Source: Bacillota bacterium (GTDB lineage Bacteria; Bacillota; Clostridia; Acetivibrionales; DSM-1351). From it: a stretch of 64,000 nt of DNA. Below the pieces are notes generated by a model that saw only the letters and a program-made list of their open reading frames with translations, searched no databases and was not told where the DNA came from. The DNA is taken from positions 1 through 64,000 of the forward strand of contig JAEZUC010000094.1 of the NCBI GenBank assembly GCA_023443515.1, given 5' to 3'. Shown piece after piece: positions 1 to 8,181 of this stretch; within the stretch, counting starts at the first letter, position 1; each line of letters begins with the position of its first letter. The translations under genes and the position numbers were made by a program.

Positions 1-1517
1 GCGTCAATAACACTGTCTTTATTTAAGTCTCCGGCTTCAATATCGTTTTCTGCCGGAAAATCTTCGATTAATCCTAAAAGATATTTCTTCATCATGGCAT
101 AATCTGCCGCATCCACGCTATTGTCTCCATTTAGGTCTCCAATAACAGTGGTATTCCCAGCTTTGGTAAACTTCCACCAGTTCAAATTGAACAGATAACC
201 GCTTTCACCTGTAAACTTCAGGTACAAGTCATGTATCCCTTCGGCACCGCTTACCATACAGGTTTTATCCACCCATGTCTGCCATCCACCTGTTTCTGTA
301 ACCGCACAAGTTCCTACCAGTTTGCCTGTTGGACTGTCAAGTCTAAGTTCTATATTTCCCCCGCTGGTAGCCGAAGCAACTCTGGCAACAAAGGAAGTTG
401 CACCCGTTCCAAAATCAACACCTTTTACCTTTATGTAATCCCCGTTTTCAATAAAGCCTACATCCATTCCGCCTTCACTGCAGGTTTCCGTTTCAATACC
501 TGATTCCCAGCAGATTGTTTCAGCCTCGGTTTTAACATATGGATCGAGATTGCCGATTTGTGCAGGGCCGGTTGCAGTCATATTTATTGTTGGAAAAGTA
601 CCGTCGGCATTGTACTTAAATTGTTCAACACACACAGAACGGTGATATCCTCCTCCATCCGGCAAAGCACCATTGTGATAGAAAAAATAGGAATTACCCT
701 TAAAATCAACTACCCCAGGATGATTGGTAAAGCTACTGCCCTGGGTAGGCATAATTTTTCCACGATAAGTCCAAGGCCCCGTAGGCCCGGTACTGGTGGA
801 ATAACCTATATGCTCTGATATGGGGCCACCTGCAAATACCATATAATATAAACTGTTGCGCTTGTAAAACCATGGCCCCTCCTCATATGTAGTTGGTCTG
901 TCGGTTTTACTTCTTGTTCCAAAACTTGCAGTAGTCAAAGGTACCTTAACAATGCTCCCTGAGTATGAGACCATATCCTGATTCAATTTCACATAGTAAA
1001 GGTTTGGATTACCCCAGTACAGATAAGCCTGCCCGTCATCATCAATATATACTGTCGGATCAATGTCGCCGCTACCTGTACTGACCAACGGTTTCCCGAT
1101 AGGATCTTTAAACGGGCCTGTAGGGCTGTCCGATACTGCAACACCGATTGCCGTTCCTCCGGTTTTCGGTGTCAAGGGAACATAAAAATAAAATTTCCCG
1201 TTTCTTTGAATACATTGACCTGCCCATGCATCCCCTTTTGCCCAACTGAATGAACTGTACGACAGTGGCGAACCATGATCCGTCCAATTTACCATATCAG
1301 TTGAGGAGTAGCACCTCCAGTCATTCATAGTAAAGAAATTATTTACCAATGTATCCTCATCATGTCCCGTATAAACGTAGCAAGTATCGTTATATATCAT
1401 AGGTGCGGGGTCGGCAGTATATAAAGTCTGTACTATCGGATTGTCCGCATAGCATACTGTGGGAATAAATAAAGTAATTGCTGATAAGAGAGCTACAATT
1501 TTGCTAATTTTTTTCAT
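1..1517 (-). CDS. GH43 - CBM6 - dockerin secreted hemicellulase (3' end outside window)
   Basis: Secreted cellulosomal glycoside hydrolase, probably an arabinofuranosidase or xylosidase acting on arabinoxylan side chains. About 505 residues are visible. Residues 1-24 form a signal peptide ending VCYA. A five-bladed-propeller GH43 domain spans about 27-320, with the expected acidic triad: D36 in TADPAP, D153 in DIDPT and E213 in YEEGPW. CBM6 follows at about 328-450, and a type I dockerin starts at 459; its first segment reads GDLNGDNSVDAADY and the second is cut by the window edge. The ATG at 1517 has AGAGG upstream. It lies 67 nt downstream of the GH10 gene on the same strand and shares a nearly identical CBM6 with it, so both bind the same type of xylan and dock on the same scaffoldin. 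The exact GH43 activity cannot be read from sequence. Confidence 0.93.
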   Translation of the reverse strand, partial: MKKISKIVALLSAITLFIPTVCYADNPIVQTLYTADPAPMIYNDTCYVYTGHDEDTLVNNFFTMNDWRCYSSTDMVNWTDHGSPLSYSSFSWAKGDAWAGQCIQRNGKFYFYVPLTPKTGGTAIGVAVSDSPTGPFKDPIGKPLVSTGSGDIDPTVYIDDDGQAYLYWGNPNLYYVKLNQDMVSYSGSIVKVPLTTASFGTRSKTDRPTTYEEGPWFYKRNSLYYMVFAGGPISEHIGYSTSTGPTGPWTYRGKIMPTQGSSFTNHPGVVDFKGNSYFFYHNGALPDGGGYHRSVCVEQFKYNADGTFPTINMTATGPAQIGNLDPYVKTEAETICWESGIETETCSEGGMDVGFIENGDYIKVKGVDFGTGATSFVARVASATSGGNIELRLDSPTGKLVGTCAVTETGGWQTWVDKTCMVSGAEGIHDLYLKFTGESGYLFNLNWWKFTKAGNTTVIGDLNGDNSVDAADYAMMKKYLLGLIEDFPAENDIEAGDLNKDSVID

Positions 1518-1545
1518 TTTTTACCTCTTTTTTATTGCTTTTTTT

Positions 1546-1579
1546 ATTGAAAAGGGGCTATTAATTACCCCTTTTCAAT
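1546..1579 (-). repeat. 12-bp inverted repeat between the two cellulosomal genes
   Basis: The arms TTGAAAAGGGG and CCCCTTTTCAA (1547-1557 and 1568-1578), plus one flanking A-T pair, are perfect and enclose a 10-nt loop. The repeat lies 6 nt past the GH10 stop and 28 nt before the GH43 start. On the minus-strand transcript it is followed by an A-rich, not U-rich, stretch. It is therefore not a classical terminator and more likely a 3' stabiliser or processing hairpin inside a polycistronic message. Confidence 0.7.
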
Positions 1580-1584
1580 TGGAA

Positions 1585-3210
1585 TTATTTATCAGCAGGA
1601 AATTTAGTTATTTGACCAAGCAGATATTGTTTCATAAGTACAAAGTCAAGTGCATCAATTGTACCGCTGGCATCTAAATCGGCAAGTTTTGTATTTTCAA
1701 CTGTTTCAGTGCCTAAAATACACTTTTTCAACACTTGGAAGTCCAGTGCGTCTATTTGTCCATCTGAATTTAAATCTCCTATTTTGTCTGTAGAAACAGG
1801 AGTATTTCCAAACATGAACCAATTTATATTAAATAAGTAACCGCTTCCACCTGTAAATTTTAGATACAGATCATGCTTTCCGCTTACACCGCTGACAGTG
1901 CACTTGGCATCGGTAAATACCTGCCAACCGCTTGTTCCGGCAACCGGACAAGTACCAACCAGAGTTCCTGTAGGACTATCTAACCTGATTTCAATATTAC
2001 CTCCGCTTGTTGCACTAGATACTCTGGCTTGGAAACTTGTAGCTCCGCTACCGAAGTCTATGCTTTTGTAAACAGTGTAATCCCCGTTTTCGGTATATCC
2101 GACAGCCTCTGTTCCTTCGTCACATGTAACGTTCTGTATTCCGGATTGGTCGTTATAGCTCTCTGCTTCCAATTTTGCAAATGCGCTTCTTGGCTCTACC
2201 GGTATGTCTTCACCCGGAACACTTGCCATATATTGCTTTAACCAAGTCATTGCAGGTCTTTCAGATCCATCGCTACGTATAAGGTGTGAATTTGATATCC
2301 AAGTATGTCCTTGCAAATATCCCCATATGGTAATACCTTTTACTGCAGAATGTTCGTACATTACAGGGAAAAGCTCCTGCATTTTGTTTTTCTGTGTATT
2401 ATCATCTGCAATATCCAAATCCAATTCAGAAATATATATAGGTACACCTGTTGCGGCAAGTCTGTCCAGTCTTGACTTTAGATTTGCAGCACTTGTCTTT
2501 TCAAGACCGTGTGACTGGCAACCCACACCATCGATGAGGTTTCTTGCCTTCAATATTTTAACAACTGGTATGTATTGATCCAGACAAGACCACTCATTCA
2601 AAACATTGTAGTCATTAATCAGCAGCTTTGAATTTGGAAAATACTTACGAGCCATTTCAAATGACCATACTATCCAATCCCATCCTGTACCATAGAGACC
2701 ATTGTCACCACCGATATCATTTTTAAATGGAAATGGAGCGTGTCCGGGCATAGCTTCGTTAACAACATCAATGTACTCTGCATCAGGGAAATTCTGTGCA
2801 GCTGCTTTGTACCAGTTTTCGATGGCTGTTTTTCTAGCTGAACCCGAAAGATTACTTAACCAGTTTGGATACTGTGATCCCCATATGAGTGTATGGAACT
2901 TAAAAGGAATCTTGTTTGTTTTGCAGTAATTATACATTGCTTTAGCCTGACTGAAGTTGTATACTCCTTGTTGCGGTTCACAGGAACCCCACTTGGAAGC
3001 ATTTTCAGGTGTTATTTGGTTCCAGTAGTCTGCAAACTTACTTGGCGGATTACCATCATACCAAATATTTCCAACAAATTTCGGCTTTCCTGTTGCCAGT
3101 GCAGCATCTGCTGTCAGTGGCAAACTGCTGTTGATAATACAAGCACACAATAGTGCTGAAAACAGAATACTGAAAATTCTGAATTTACGGGTTTTACTCT
3201 TGTTAAACAT
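1585..3210 (-). CDS. GH10 - CBM6 - dockerin secreted endo-xylanase
   Basis: Secreted cellulosomal endo-beta-1,4-xylanase of 541 aa. Residues 1-36 are a signal peptide. The GH10 barrel covers about 38-330, with acid/base E152 in DVVNEAM and nucleophile E262 in YISELDLD. A CBM6 xylan-binding module spans about 345-468. A complete type I dockerin follows at 477-535 with two calcium-loop segments, GDLNSDGQIDALDF and ADLDASGTIDALDF; the AL pair at the cohesin-recognition positions is of the C. cellulolyticum type rather than the ST of C. thermocellum. The ATG at 3210 has GGAGG 9 nt upstream. It is the first structural gene after a 0.7-kb leader that follows the response regulator, consistent with control by that two-component system. 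Confidence 0.97.
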   Translation of the reverse strand: MFNKSKTRKFRIFSILFSALLCACIINSSLPLTADAALATGKPKFVGNIWYDGNPPSKFADYWNQITPENASKWGSCEPQQGVYNFSQAKAMYNYCKTNKIPFKFHTLIWGSQYPNWLSNLSGSARKTAIENWYKAAAQNFPDAEYIDVVNEAMPGHAPFPFKNDIGGDNGLYGTGWDWIVWSFEMARKYFPNSKLLINDYNVLNEWSCLDQYIPVVKILKARNLIDGVGCQSHGLEKTSAANLKSRLDRLAATGVPIYISELDLDIADDNTQKNKMQELFPVMYEHSAVKGITIWGYLQGHTWISNSHLIRSDGSERPAMTWLKQYMASVPGEDIPVEPRSAFAKLEAESYNDQSGIQNVTCDEGTEAVGYTENGDYTVYKSIDFGSGATSFQARVSSATSGGNIEIRLDSPTGTLVGTCPVAGTSGWQVFTDAKCTVSGVSGKHDLYLKFTGGSGYLFNINWFMFGNTPVSTDKIGDLNSDGQIDALDFQVLKKCILGTETVENTKLADLDASGTIDALDFVLMKQYLLGQITKFPADK

Positions 3211-3253
3211 AGTTATTAACCTCCGTTTAAATTAGATTACAAAAATTAAACAT

Positions 3254-3300
3254 GGTTACCCCCGGTAACCGGCAACCTAAAGCTCTGTTCAAATGAACAG
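3254..3300 (-). promoter_or_regulatory. Paired hairpins in the 5' leader of the GH10 gene
   Basis: Two perfect inverted repeats lie 44-90 nt upstream of the xylanase start: GGTTACC-N3-GGTAACC (7-bp stem) and CTGTTC-N4-GAACAG (6-bp stem). Neither is followed by a U tract. The block contains TTGCCGGTTACCG, which resembles the 3' part of a GEMM-I c-di-GMP aptamer, but the required CGCAAAGCC element is absent. It is called only as a structured leader. Confidence 0.4.
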
Positions 3301-3764
3301 CATAAGCCGCAACCATCCCATCATGTACAAAAAATTTGGTAATGATCCCAGTAAATATTGCATATATAGTGTTTTAACTGAAGTATTAAATCTTCAAGAT
3401 AAGCCAAGGTTGTCAGTCCTGGCAGCATAAGATATCCTGCTAAAATGCTTTTTGGAAAAGTATATATTAATTCGAATCAACGACGTATGCTCCTGCATAC
3501 AAGTTTGGTTGGAAATCAACTGCTTCGTGTTATTACGATTGATAGGAAAATTTTGCTTAGTGAATTCTTTAGCCCCCCTTCTTAATTATTGTGTTGTTAT
3601 TATCTTTCAGCATTTGGCCAAAAGATAAGCCAATACCAATAACAAATAAGGTTGTGTTGTCCAATATTATATATTAGGTATTGACTTTCTTTGGCTAATG
3701 TAAGAATAGGAGTAAAATGAAAAAGAACGATTAGTACATATTAACTATGTTACTTTATTATAGA

Positions 3765-3780
3765 ATGTAAACAGTTTCCA
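3765..3780. promoter_or_regulatory. Possible catabolite-responsive (cre-like) element
   Basis: ATGTAAACAGTTTCCA fits the cre consensus recognised by CcpA except for A in place of G at the central CG. It lies about 40-55 nt downstream of the predicted start of transcription, a position where CcpA can act as a roadblock. Carbon-catabolite control of cellulosomal genes is established in this genus; this individual site is an inference. Confidence 0.35.
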
Positions 3781-3824
3781 TCTCAATATAAATCTTTTTG
3801 TTATTGGTATAAAATTTTGTAATT

Positions 3825-3853
3825 ATTTTATCATATGATGAAAAAATAGTAAA
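3825..3853 (-). promoter_or_regulatory. Candidate sigma-A promoter for the GH10/GH43 genes
   Basis: On the minus strand TTTACT (3853-3848) and TAAAAT (3830-3825) are separated by exactly 17 nt, giving 4/6 and 5/6 matches to the consensus boxes. A transcript from here would have a leader of about 600 nt before the xylanase. The surroundings are very AT-rich, so a chance match is possible. Confidence 0.4.
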
Positions 3854-3917
3854 TTGAATATTTGTTTTAACACATTTGTATACATTTTTTTAACTTTGTT
3901 ATAATTTATTTTTTATG

Positions 3918-5516
3918 CTACGTTTCACTTCTGTATTCCTTGGGTGTAATTCCTATGGCTTTCTTAAATATATAGCAAAAATAATGGGGGTCGTTGTACC
4001 CAACACTATATGCAATTTCAGACGATTTTAGTGAAGTTGTTTTTAATAGCTCCATAGCCTTTTTTACCCTTACTTTTGTCAGGTATTCAATAAAGTTTTC
4101 TCCTGCCTCCTGACTGAATATTGTACTAAAATGGCTTGGACTGACATTTACATATGATGAAACTGAAATAAGCGAAATATTTGAATTAGCAAAGTTGTTA
4201 TGTATGTACTCCTTTGCTTTTTTAATTATGCTGTCATATTTTTTCTCTACTCTTTTATCCCTGAATTCCAATGTTTTGTTTAAAGTATATTCTGTTAATT
4301 CGCCGAATTTTTCTATAGAGTCTATACCTGCAACCAGGCTTTCCAAATTTGTTGTCCAAGGTATAAGATTTTCAATTTCGCCTCCAAGTTCGTTTATGAA
4401 CCTTGACGCACTTATTATTACATCCATGAAAAGATAGTGGATATATATTGGCGATTTCATTTCAATTTCATTCAGGTTATCAATAAATTTATCGACAAAA
4501 AAACGTACATCAGATTTTAGTCCGCACTTTAAAAAATCATAAGTATTATTAATATCAATTTTAATAAAATCCTTTTTGCTTCCAACATCAGACTTTATAT
4601 CATTAATACCCAGAATCTTGCGCTTCCCGTAGATATAGCGGTAATTTTTTATTTCATCCGCTTCCTTATAGGACTGAGTAATTCCCTGTATTCTTTCCTT
4701 TGCACTACCAATACTTATTCCCAGAATACATGATGTTTTCCTTTCCACTTCATATTTCAGCGATTGTGCCAGACCGTAAGCACTTTCTTCCATATTTTTG
4801 GAATTATCACCTTTTAGTATTAATACTATTTCACCAAGCATCCTTCTGAATTTGATAATCTCACTGTTTTTGCTGACAATGTTGTCTATCAAAGTCTCTG
4901 CTTGTAATACTTCCGTAAATTCTCCTCCGGAAGCATCTTTCTTGGGCATTTCCAACTCTAAAATTTCTACTATGTAATACTTTGAAATTATGTTTATATT
5001 TAGTCTTTCACAATTGTCAATCACCTCAACTGGAGGAACCATACCCAGTAGCAACTCGCTTAGAAATTTATCCCTGAATAAAGGGGCATTTTCTGCTAGT
5101 TGTTTTTGAATTTTATCAGCATTTTCTCTTTCTTTTTTTTCATTAATTATTAAGGCTTTAACTTTTTCCAGCGATTCAAGGAGGTCAACGGCAGTCACGG
5201 GCTTCAGCAAGTATTCCGTTACTCCTATACGCATAGCTTCCCTTGCAAAACCAAACTCGTCATGCCCACTCAATATAATAATCTTTACCCAAGGCATATT
5301 TTTCCTGACAACCTGACTTAGCTCCAGGCCATCCATAAACGGCATTTTTATATCAGTAATCAATATATCAGGCTTTATTTCCATAATAAGCGGCAGTGCA
5401 AACTCACCATCAGGTGCTTCACCTGAAAACACAAAATCAGTTTGTTCCCAATTAATGCAATCTCTTATACCATGCCGAACTATAACTTCATCATCAACCA
5501 GAAATATTTTATACAC
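3918..5516 (-). CDS. Two-component response regulator, REC + AraC-type HTH (XydR-like)
   Basis: Transcription activator of about 532 aa. It has an N-terminal receiver domain (about 1-120: acidic pair in LVDDE, phospho-acceptor Asp in ILITDIKMPFMDG, Lys in YLLKPV), a middle region of about 280 residues, and a C-terminal AraC/XylS DNA-binding domain in the last 100 residues (SPSHFSTIFSQE and VGYNDPHYFCYIFKK). The start is set at GTG 5516 (YKIFLVDDE...) because GAGAGGTGA lies 8 nt before it; an in-frame GTG three codons upstream (5525) lies inside that Shine-Dalgarno. It follows the sensor kinase by 71 nt. The position directly ahead of CBM6-dockerin hemicellulase genes matches the XydS/XydR system of C. 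cellulolyticum that controls such genes in response to straw; orthology is inferred from context. Confidence 0.92.
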   Translation of the reverse strand: MYKIFLVDDEVIVRHGIRDCINWEQTDFVFSGEAPDGEFALPLIMEIKPDILITDIKMPFMDGLELSQVVRKNMPWVKIIILSGHDEFGFAREAMRIGVTEYLLKPVTAVDLLESLEKVKALIINEKKERENADKIQKQLAENAPLFRDKFLSELLLGMVPPVEVIDNCERLNINIISKYYIVEILELEMPKKDASGGEFTEVLQAETLIDNIVSKNSEIIKFRRMLGEIVLILKGDNSKNMEESAYGLAQSLKYEVERKTSCILGISIGSAKERIQGITQSYKEADEIKNYRYIYGKRKILGINDIKSDVGSKKDFIKIDINNTYDFLKCGLKSDVRFFVDKFIDNLNEIEMKSPIYIHYLFMDVIISASRFINELGGEIENLIPWTTNLESLVAGIDSIEKFGELTEYTLNKTLEFRDKRVEKKYDSIIKKAKEYIHNNFANSNISLISVSSYVNVSPSHFSTIFSQEAGENFIEYLTKVRVKKAMELLKTTSLKSSEIAYSVGYNDPHYFCYIFKKAIGITPKEYRSET

Positions 5517-5587
5517 CCGTTTCACCTCTCTATAACCGTTCTAGTACAATATTCCATTTTACGATTTACAATACCTTCTTTTAACAA

Positions 5588-7054
5588 TCATTTATTATAA
5601 TGACGATTTTCTGTGATTTTGGGGACACAAATAGTGAATTCACTTCCTACACCATATTCACTTTTTACGTCTATTCCGTATTCCGCCCCAAAGTTCAGCT
5701 TAATTCTCTCATTTACATTGAATAACCCAAATCCTTTTTGCTCCGGGATATCATTTTCCTTGGACTTTGTAAAAAGCTTTTTAATTTTTTCAACTTGTTC
5801 CTGGTTCATTCCGATACCGTTATCTTTTACCTTCAAGAACACAATATTCCCTTGACAGTAGCCCTCTATAATTATTTTTCCCATTCCCCTCTTGTTTTTT
5901 ATCCCGTGATAAAGTGCATTTTCAACTATAGGCTGAAGTGTAAGCTTGAGAATACTACAGTTTTCAAGCTGTTCTGAAATATTTATTTCATATTCCAGAA
6001 TGTCCTGATATCGGTACTGTTGAATCTGGAGATAACTCCTGATAAGCATCTCTTCTTCCTTAATACTTATATAATCATACCCTTTACTCAAGGCAATCCT
6101 GAAAAACTTTGACAAGGCACTTACCATCTGTATAACATCCTTTGTTTTGTTGCCTTCTGCCAACCATATAATAGTGTCTAATGTATTGTAAAGAAAGTGG
6201 GGATTTATCTGAGCCTGCAGAAGCTTCAACTCGGTTTTTCTTAAATTTATCTGTTCCAGCTTCACGTCTTCTACTAAACTGCCTATTTTTTCAATCATAG
6301 TGTTAAAACTTGTTGCCAACATTGCTATTTCATCACTTTCAGAATGGGGTACACGGGTGGTAAAATCACCATTTCCCACTAACTTTGTTGAGATGCAGAG
6401 GTTTTTAATGGGTTTTGTAATGCTGTGAGAAATAAATTCTACCAGTATAAGTGTTACTATCAATAGTACGGCAAATATTATACCTGTAAATGTAACGTTT
6501 CTTTTTCTTTCCGCCTCAATTTTTTTATGTACTTTGTTCATTTGAAAGGTTTCAAAATATACGTATTTTTGTACAGCTTCGGTAATCATAGTTGTGGTAG
6601 TTCTAATATCGTTATCAAGAATCATTAAGTTTTTATCGTATTTCGGCCCATCAGCTACCATGTTTTGCTTAATAATTTCAGTGCTTCGTTTGAGACTATC
6701 AATATAATCTTTCATATACTTGGTAGTACTTTTGTTTTCAGCCATCAATGCGGAATTCCTTAAATATTTTACTTTCTTATATGCATCTTCCAGTTTCCCT
6801 GCTATATCTTCCTTCTTAAAATTGCTTGACCCTATCACAATCTGATACATGCTGTAATCATAATCATATTTGAATTTTTGAGAAAAATCATTTGCAACGG
6901 ATATGCTCCTATATATTGCATCATAGTAATCCGAATATGTACCTACTTGGAAAATAAGATAAGAAACAAATACCAGAAGAGGAATAATGGCAATAAACAT
7001 TAACGCTCTCATCTTTGTTTTTAATGATATCCCCAAATATTTCCTGATTTTCAT
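5588..7054 (-). CDS. Membrane sensor histidine kinase, HAMP + LytS-type kinase (XydS-like)
   Basis: Sensor partner of the adjacent response regulator, 488 aa. Membrane helix 1 is at about 17-37, an extracellular sensing region of about 150 residues follows, and helix 2 is at about 188-208. Next come a HAMP domain (209-262) and a kinase core of the YesM/LytS type with phospho-acceptor H286 in QINPHFLYNTLD. The ATP-binding domain shows the N-box (PIVENALYHG), DNGIGMN and GFGLFNVNERI. The ATG at 7054 is chosen because GGGAGG sits 9 nt before it; a TTG nine codons upstream has no ribosome binding site. It probably detects an extracellular hemicellulose-derived sugar. It is separated from the upstream ABC-transporter operon only by a hairpin at 7097-7137. 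Confidence 0.92.
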   Translation of the reverse strand: MKIRKYLGISLKTKMRALMFIAIIPLLVFVSYLIFQVGTYSDYYDAIYRSISVANDFSQKFKYDYDYSMYQIVIGSSNFKKEDIAGKLEDAYKKVKYLRNSALMAENKSTTKYMKDYIDSLKRSTEIIKQNMVADGPKYDKNLMILDNDIRTTTTMITEAVQKYVYFETFQMNKVHKKIEAERKRNVTFTGIIFAVLLIVTLILVEFISHSITKPIKNLCISTKLVGNGDFTTRVPHSESDEIAMLATSFNTMIEKIGSLVEDVKLEQINLRKTELKLLQAQINPHFLYNTLDTIIWLAEGNKTKDVIQMVSALSKFFRIALSKGYDYISIKEEEMLIRSYLQIQQYRYQDILEYEINISEQLENCSILKLTLQPIVENALYHGIKNKRGMGKIIIEGYCQGNIVFLKVKDNGIGMNQEQVEKIKKLFTKSKENDIPEQKGFGLFNVNERIKLNFGAEYGIDVKSEYGVGSEFTICVPKITENRHYNK

Positions 7055-7096
7055 ATCATTTTTCCTCCCATTTATTCCCAAGCTTGAAATGCACCA

Positions 7097-7137
7097 AAAG
7101 AGACAGCCTTATTTTTTTGTGCAAAGACTGCCTCTTT
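7097..7137 (-). terminator. Hairpin between ABC importer operon and sensor kinase
   Basis: On the minus-strand transcript a 14-bp stem (two G-U pairs) with a 13-nt loop is followed by a short CUUUU. It lies 21 nt after the last permease gene and about 43 nt before the kinase ATG. It is either a weak terminator allowing read-through into the two-component genes or a stabilising 3' hairpin. Confidence 0.6.
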
Positions 7138-7158
7138 CATAATTTACTTTTTTAAGTG

Positions 7159-8181
7159 CTATTTACTCTTTTTCTTTAATGATGCAAATATGCTCTGCAA
7201 TATAATGAATATACAAAGGAGGGCCGCAATTGCAATCTTTGTCCACCATGAAGACAGCGTACCCTGAAAAGTAATGATTGATTCTATTGTACCCTTTATC
7301 ATTACACCAAACAAGCTGCCTATGACATTACCGACACCACCTGTGAGAAGTGTCCCTCCTATTACAGCCGAAGCAATTGCATCCATTTCAAAGCCCCTGG
7401 CCTGTTCAACAAAGCCTCCACAGGAATTAAGCGCAAAGGCAAAGCCTGCTAAAGCTGCAAGGAAACCATTAAGTGCATATACTTTCAGCTTTATTCTTCT
7501 TACATTCAGACCCATCAATAATGCAGACTGCTCATTGCCACCTACTGCATAAATGGAACGGCCGAACTTTGTGTATTTTAATACAATAAACACAATTATC
7601 AGCACAGCAATGGCAAGAACTACACTGGGGTATATATAGGGATGGATTACTTTTCCCTTCTTTGTTACTGTTGAAATAAATGGTATATATATCTTGGCAT
7701 TTGCAATACCAAGGAAAGCTTTATTTGTAATGGTTATCATTTCGTCACTTATTATTGCAGTCATACCTCTTGCAAAAAACAGACCTGCCAGTGTTACAAT
7801 AAATGGCTGAATGTTGAGATAAGATACCAAGAACCCCTGTACAAGACCAAACACAACGCCCACAATCAGGACAATCACTATGCTTACCCAGGCATCCATG
7901 CCTTTTTTTTCCATCATCCAGGCAAGCAACATACATGTCATTGCTATTACCGAGCCGATAGATATATCTATACCTGCCGTAATCAATACTATTGTCATAC
8001 CTACAGCTGCAATAATGAGTCCTGCGTTACTTATAAACAGGTTTAAAAAAACCTGAGGCTTTCCAAAACCTTTATCCTGGAATATAACCGTGCCGGATAT
8101 GTATAACACAAAAAATAATACAATAGTTACAAACAGCAAAAAGTTATTGCCGCTTAATTTGCTTCGTAAACTTTTTATCAT
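7159..8181 (-). CDS. Sugar ABC transporter permease (YjfF/RbsC type)
   Basis: Inner-membrane permease of 340 aa in the branched monosaccharide-importer family (BPD_transp_2). About nine hydrophobic segments are visible. The family's conserved loop GGNEQSALLMGLNVRRIK and the region AIASAVIGGTLLTGGVGNVIGSLFG sit in the second half. The ATG at 8181 overlaps the stop of the preceding permease gene in an ATGA arrangement, indicating translational coupling, and GAAGGTGA lies upstream. With its partner permease, a double-domain ATPase and a lipoprotein it forms a YtfQRT-YjfF-like importer. The neighbouring GH51 arabinofuranosidase and xylan genes suggest L-arabinose, arabinofuranose or a related pentose as substrate; this is inference. 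Confidence 0.94.
   Translation of the reverse strand: MIKSLRSKLSGNNFLLFVTIVLFFVLYISGTVIFQDKGFGKPQVFLNLFISNAGLIIAAVGMTIVLITAGIDISIGSVIAMTCMLLAWMMEKKGMDAWVSIVIVLIVGVVFGLVQGFLVSYLNIQPFIVTLAGLFFARGMTAIISDEMITITNKAFLGIANAKIYIPFISTVTKKGKVIHPYIYPSVVLAIAVLIIVFIVLKYTKFGRSIYAVGGNEQSALLMGLNVRRIKLKVYALNGFLAALAGFAFALNSCGGFVEQARGFEMDAIASAVIGGTLLTGGVGNVIGSLFGVMIKGTIESIITFQGTLSSWWTKIAIAALLCIFIILQSIFASLKKKSK

Larger units (their letters stand above)
3211..3917 (-). other. 707-bp non-coding region: promoter and long structured leader of the xylanase genes
   Basis: No plausible gene is present on either strand. The minus strand carries a sigma-A-like promoter (3825-3853), a cre-like site (3765-3780) and, close to the GH10 ribosome binding site, two strong hairpins: GGTTACC/GGTAACC (3254-3270) and CTGTTC/GAACAG (3285-3300). 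A third short hairpin, GTATGC/GCATAC, lies at 3484-3499. The octamer GGCTTATC, or the variant GGCTTATG, occurs three times on the minus strand (3624-3631, 3398-3405, 3301-3308) and might be part of a response-regulator site. The AraC-type regulator next door is the obvious candidate to bind here. No known riboswitch class could be fitted with confidence. Confidence 0.6.

Noticed and set aside
3240..3340. c-di-GMP (GEMM-I) riboswitch ahead of the xylanase gene
   Set aside because: Only the 3' piece TTGCCGGTTACCG fits; the conserved CGCAAAGCC and CAAA elements and the GNRA hairpin are not found in the right order.
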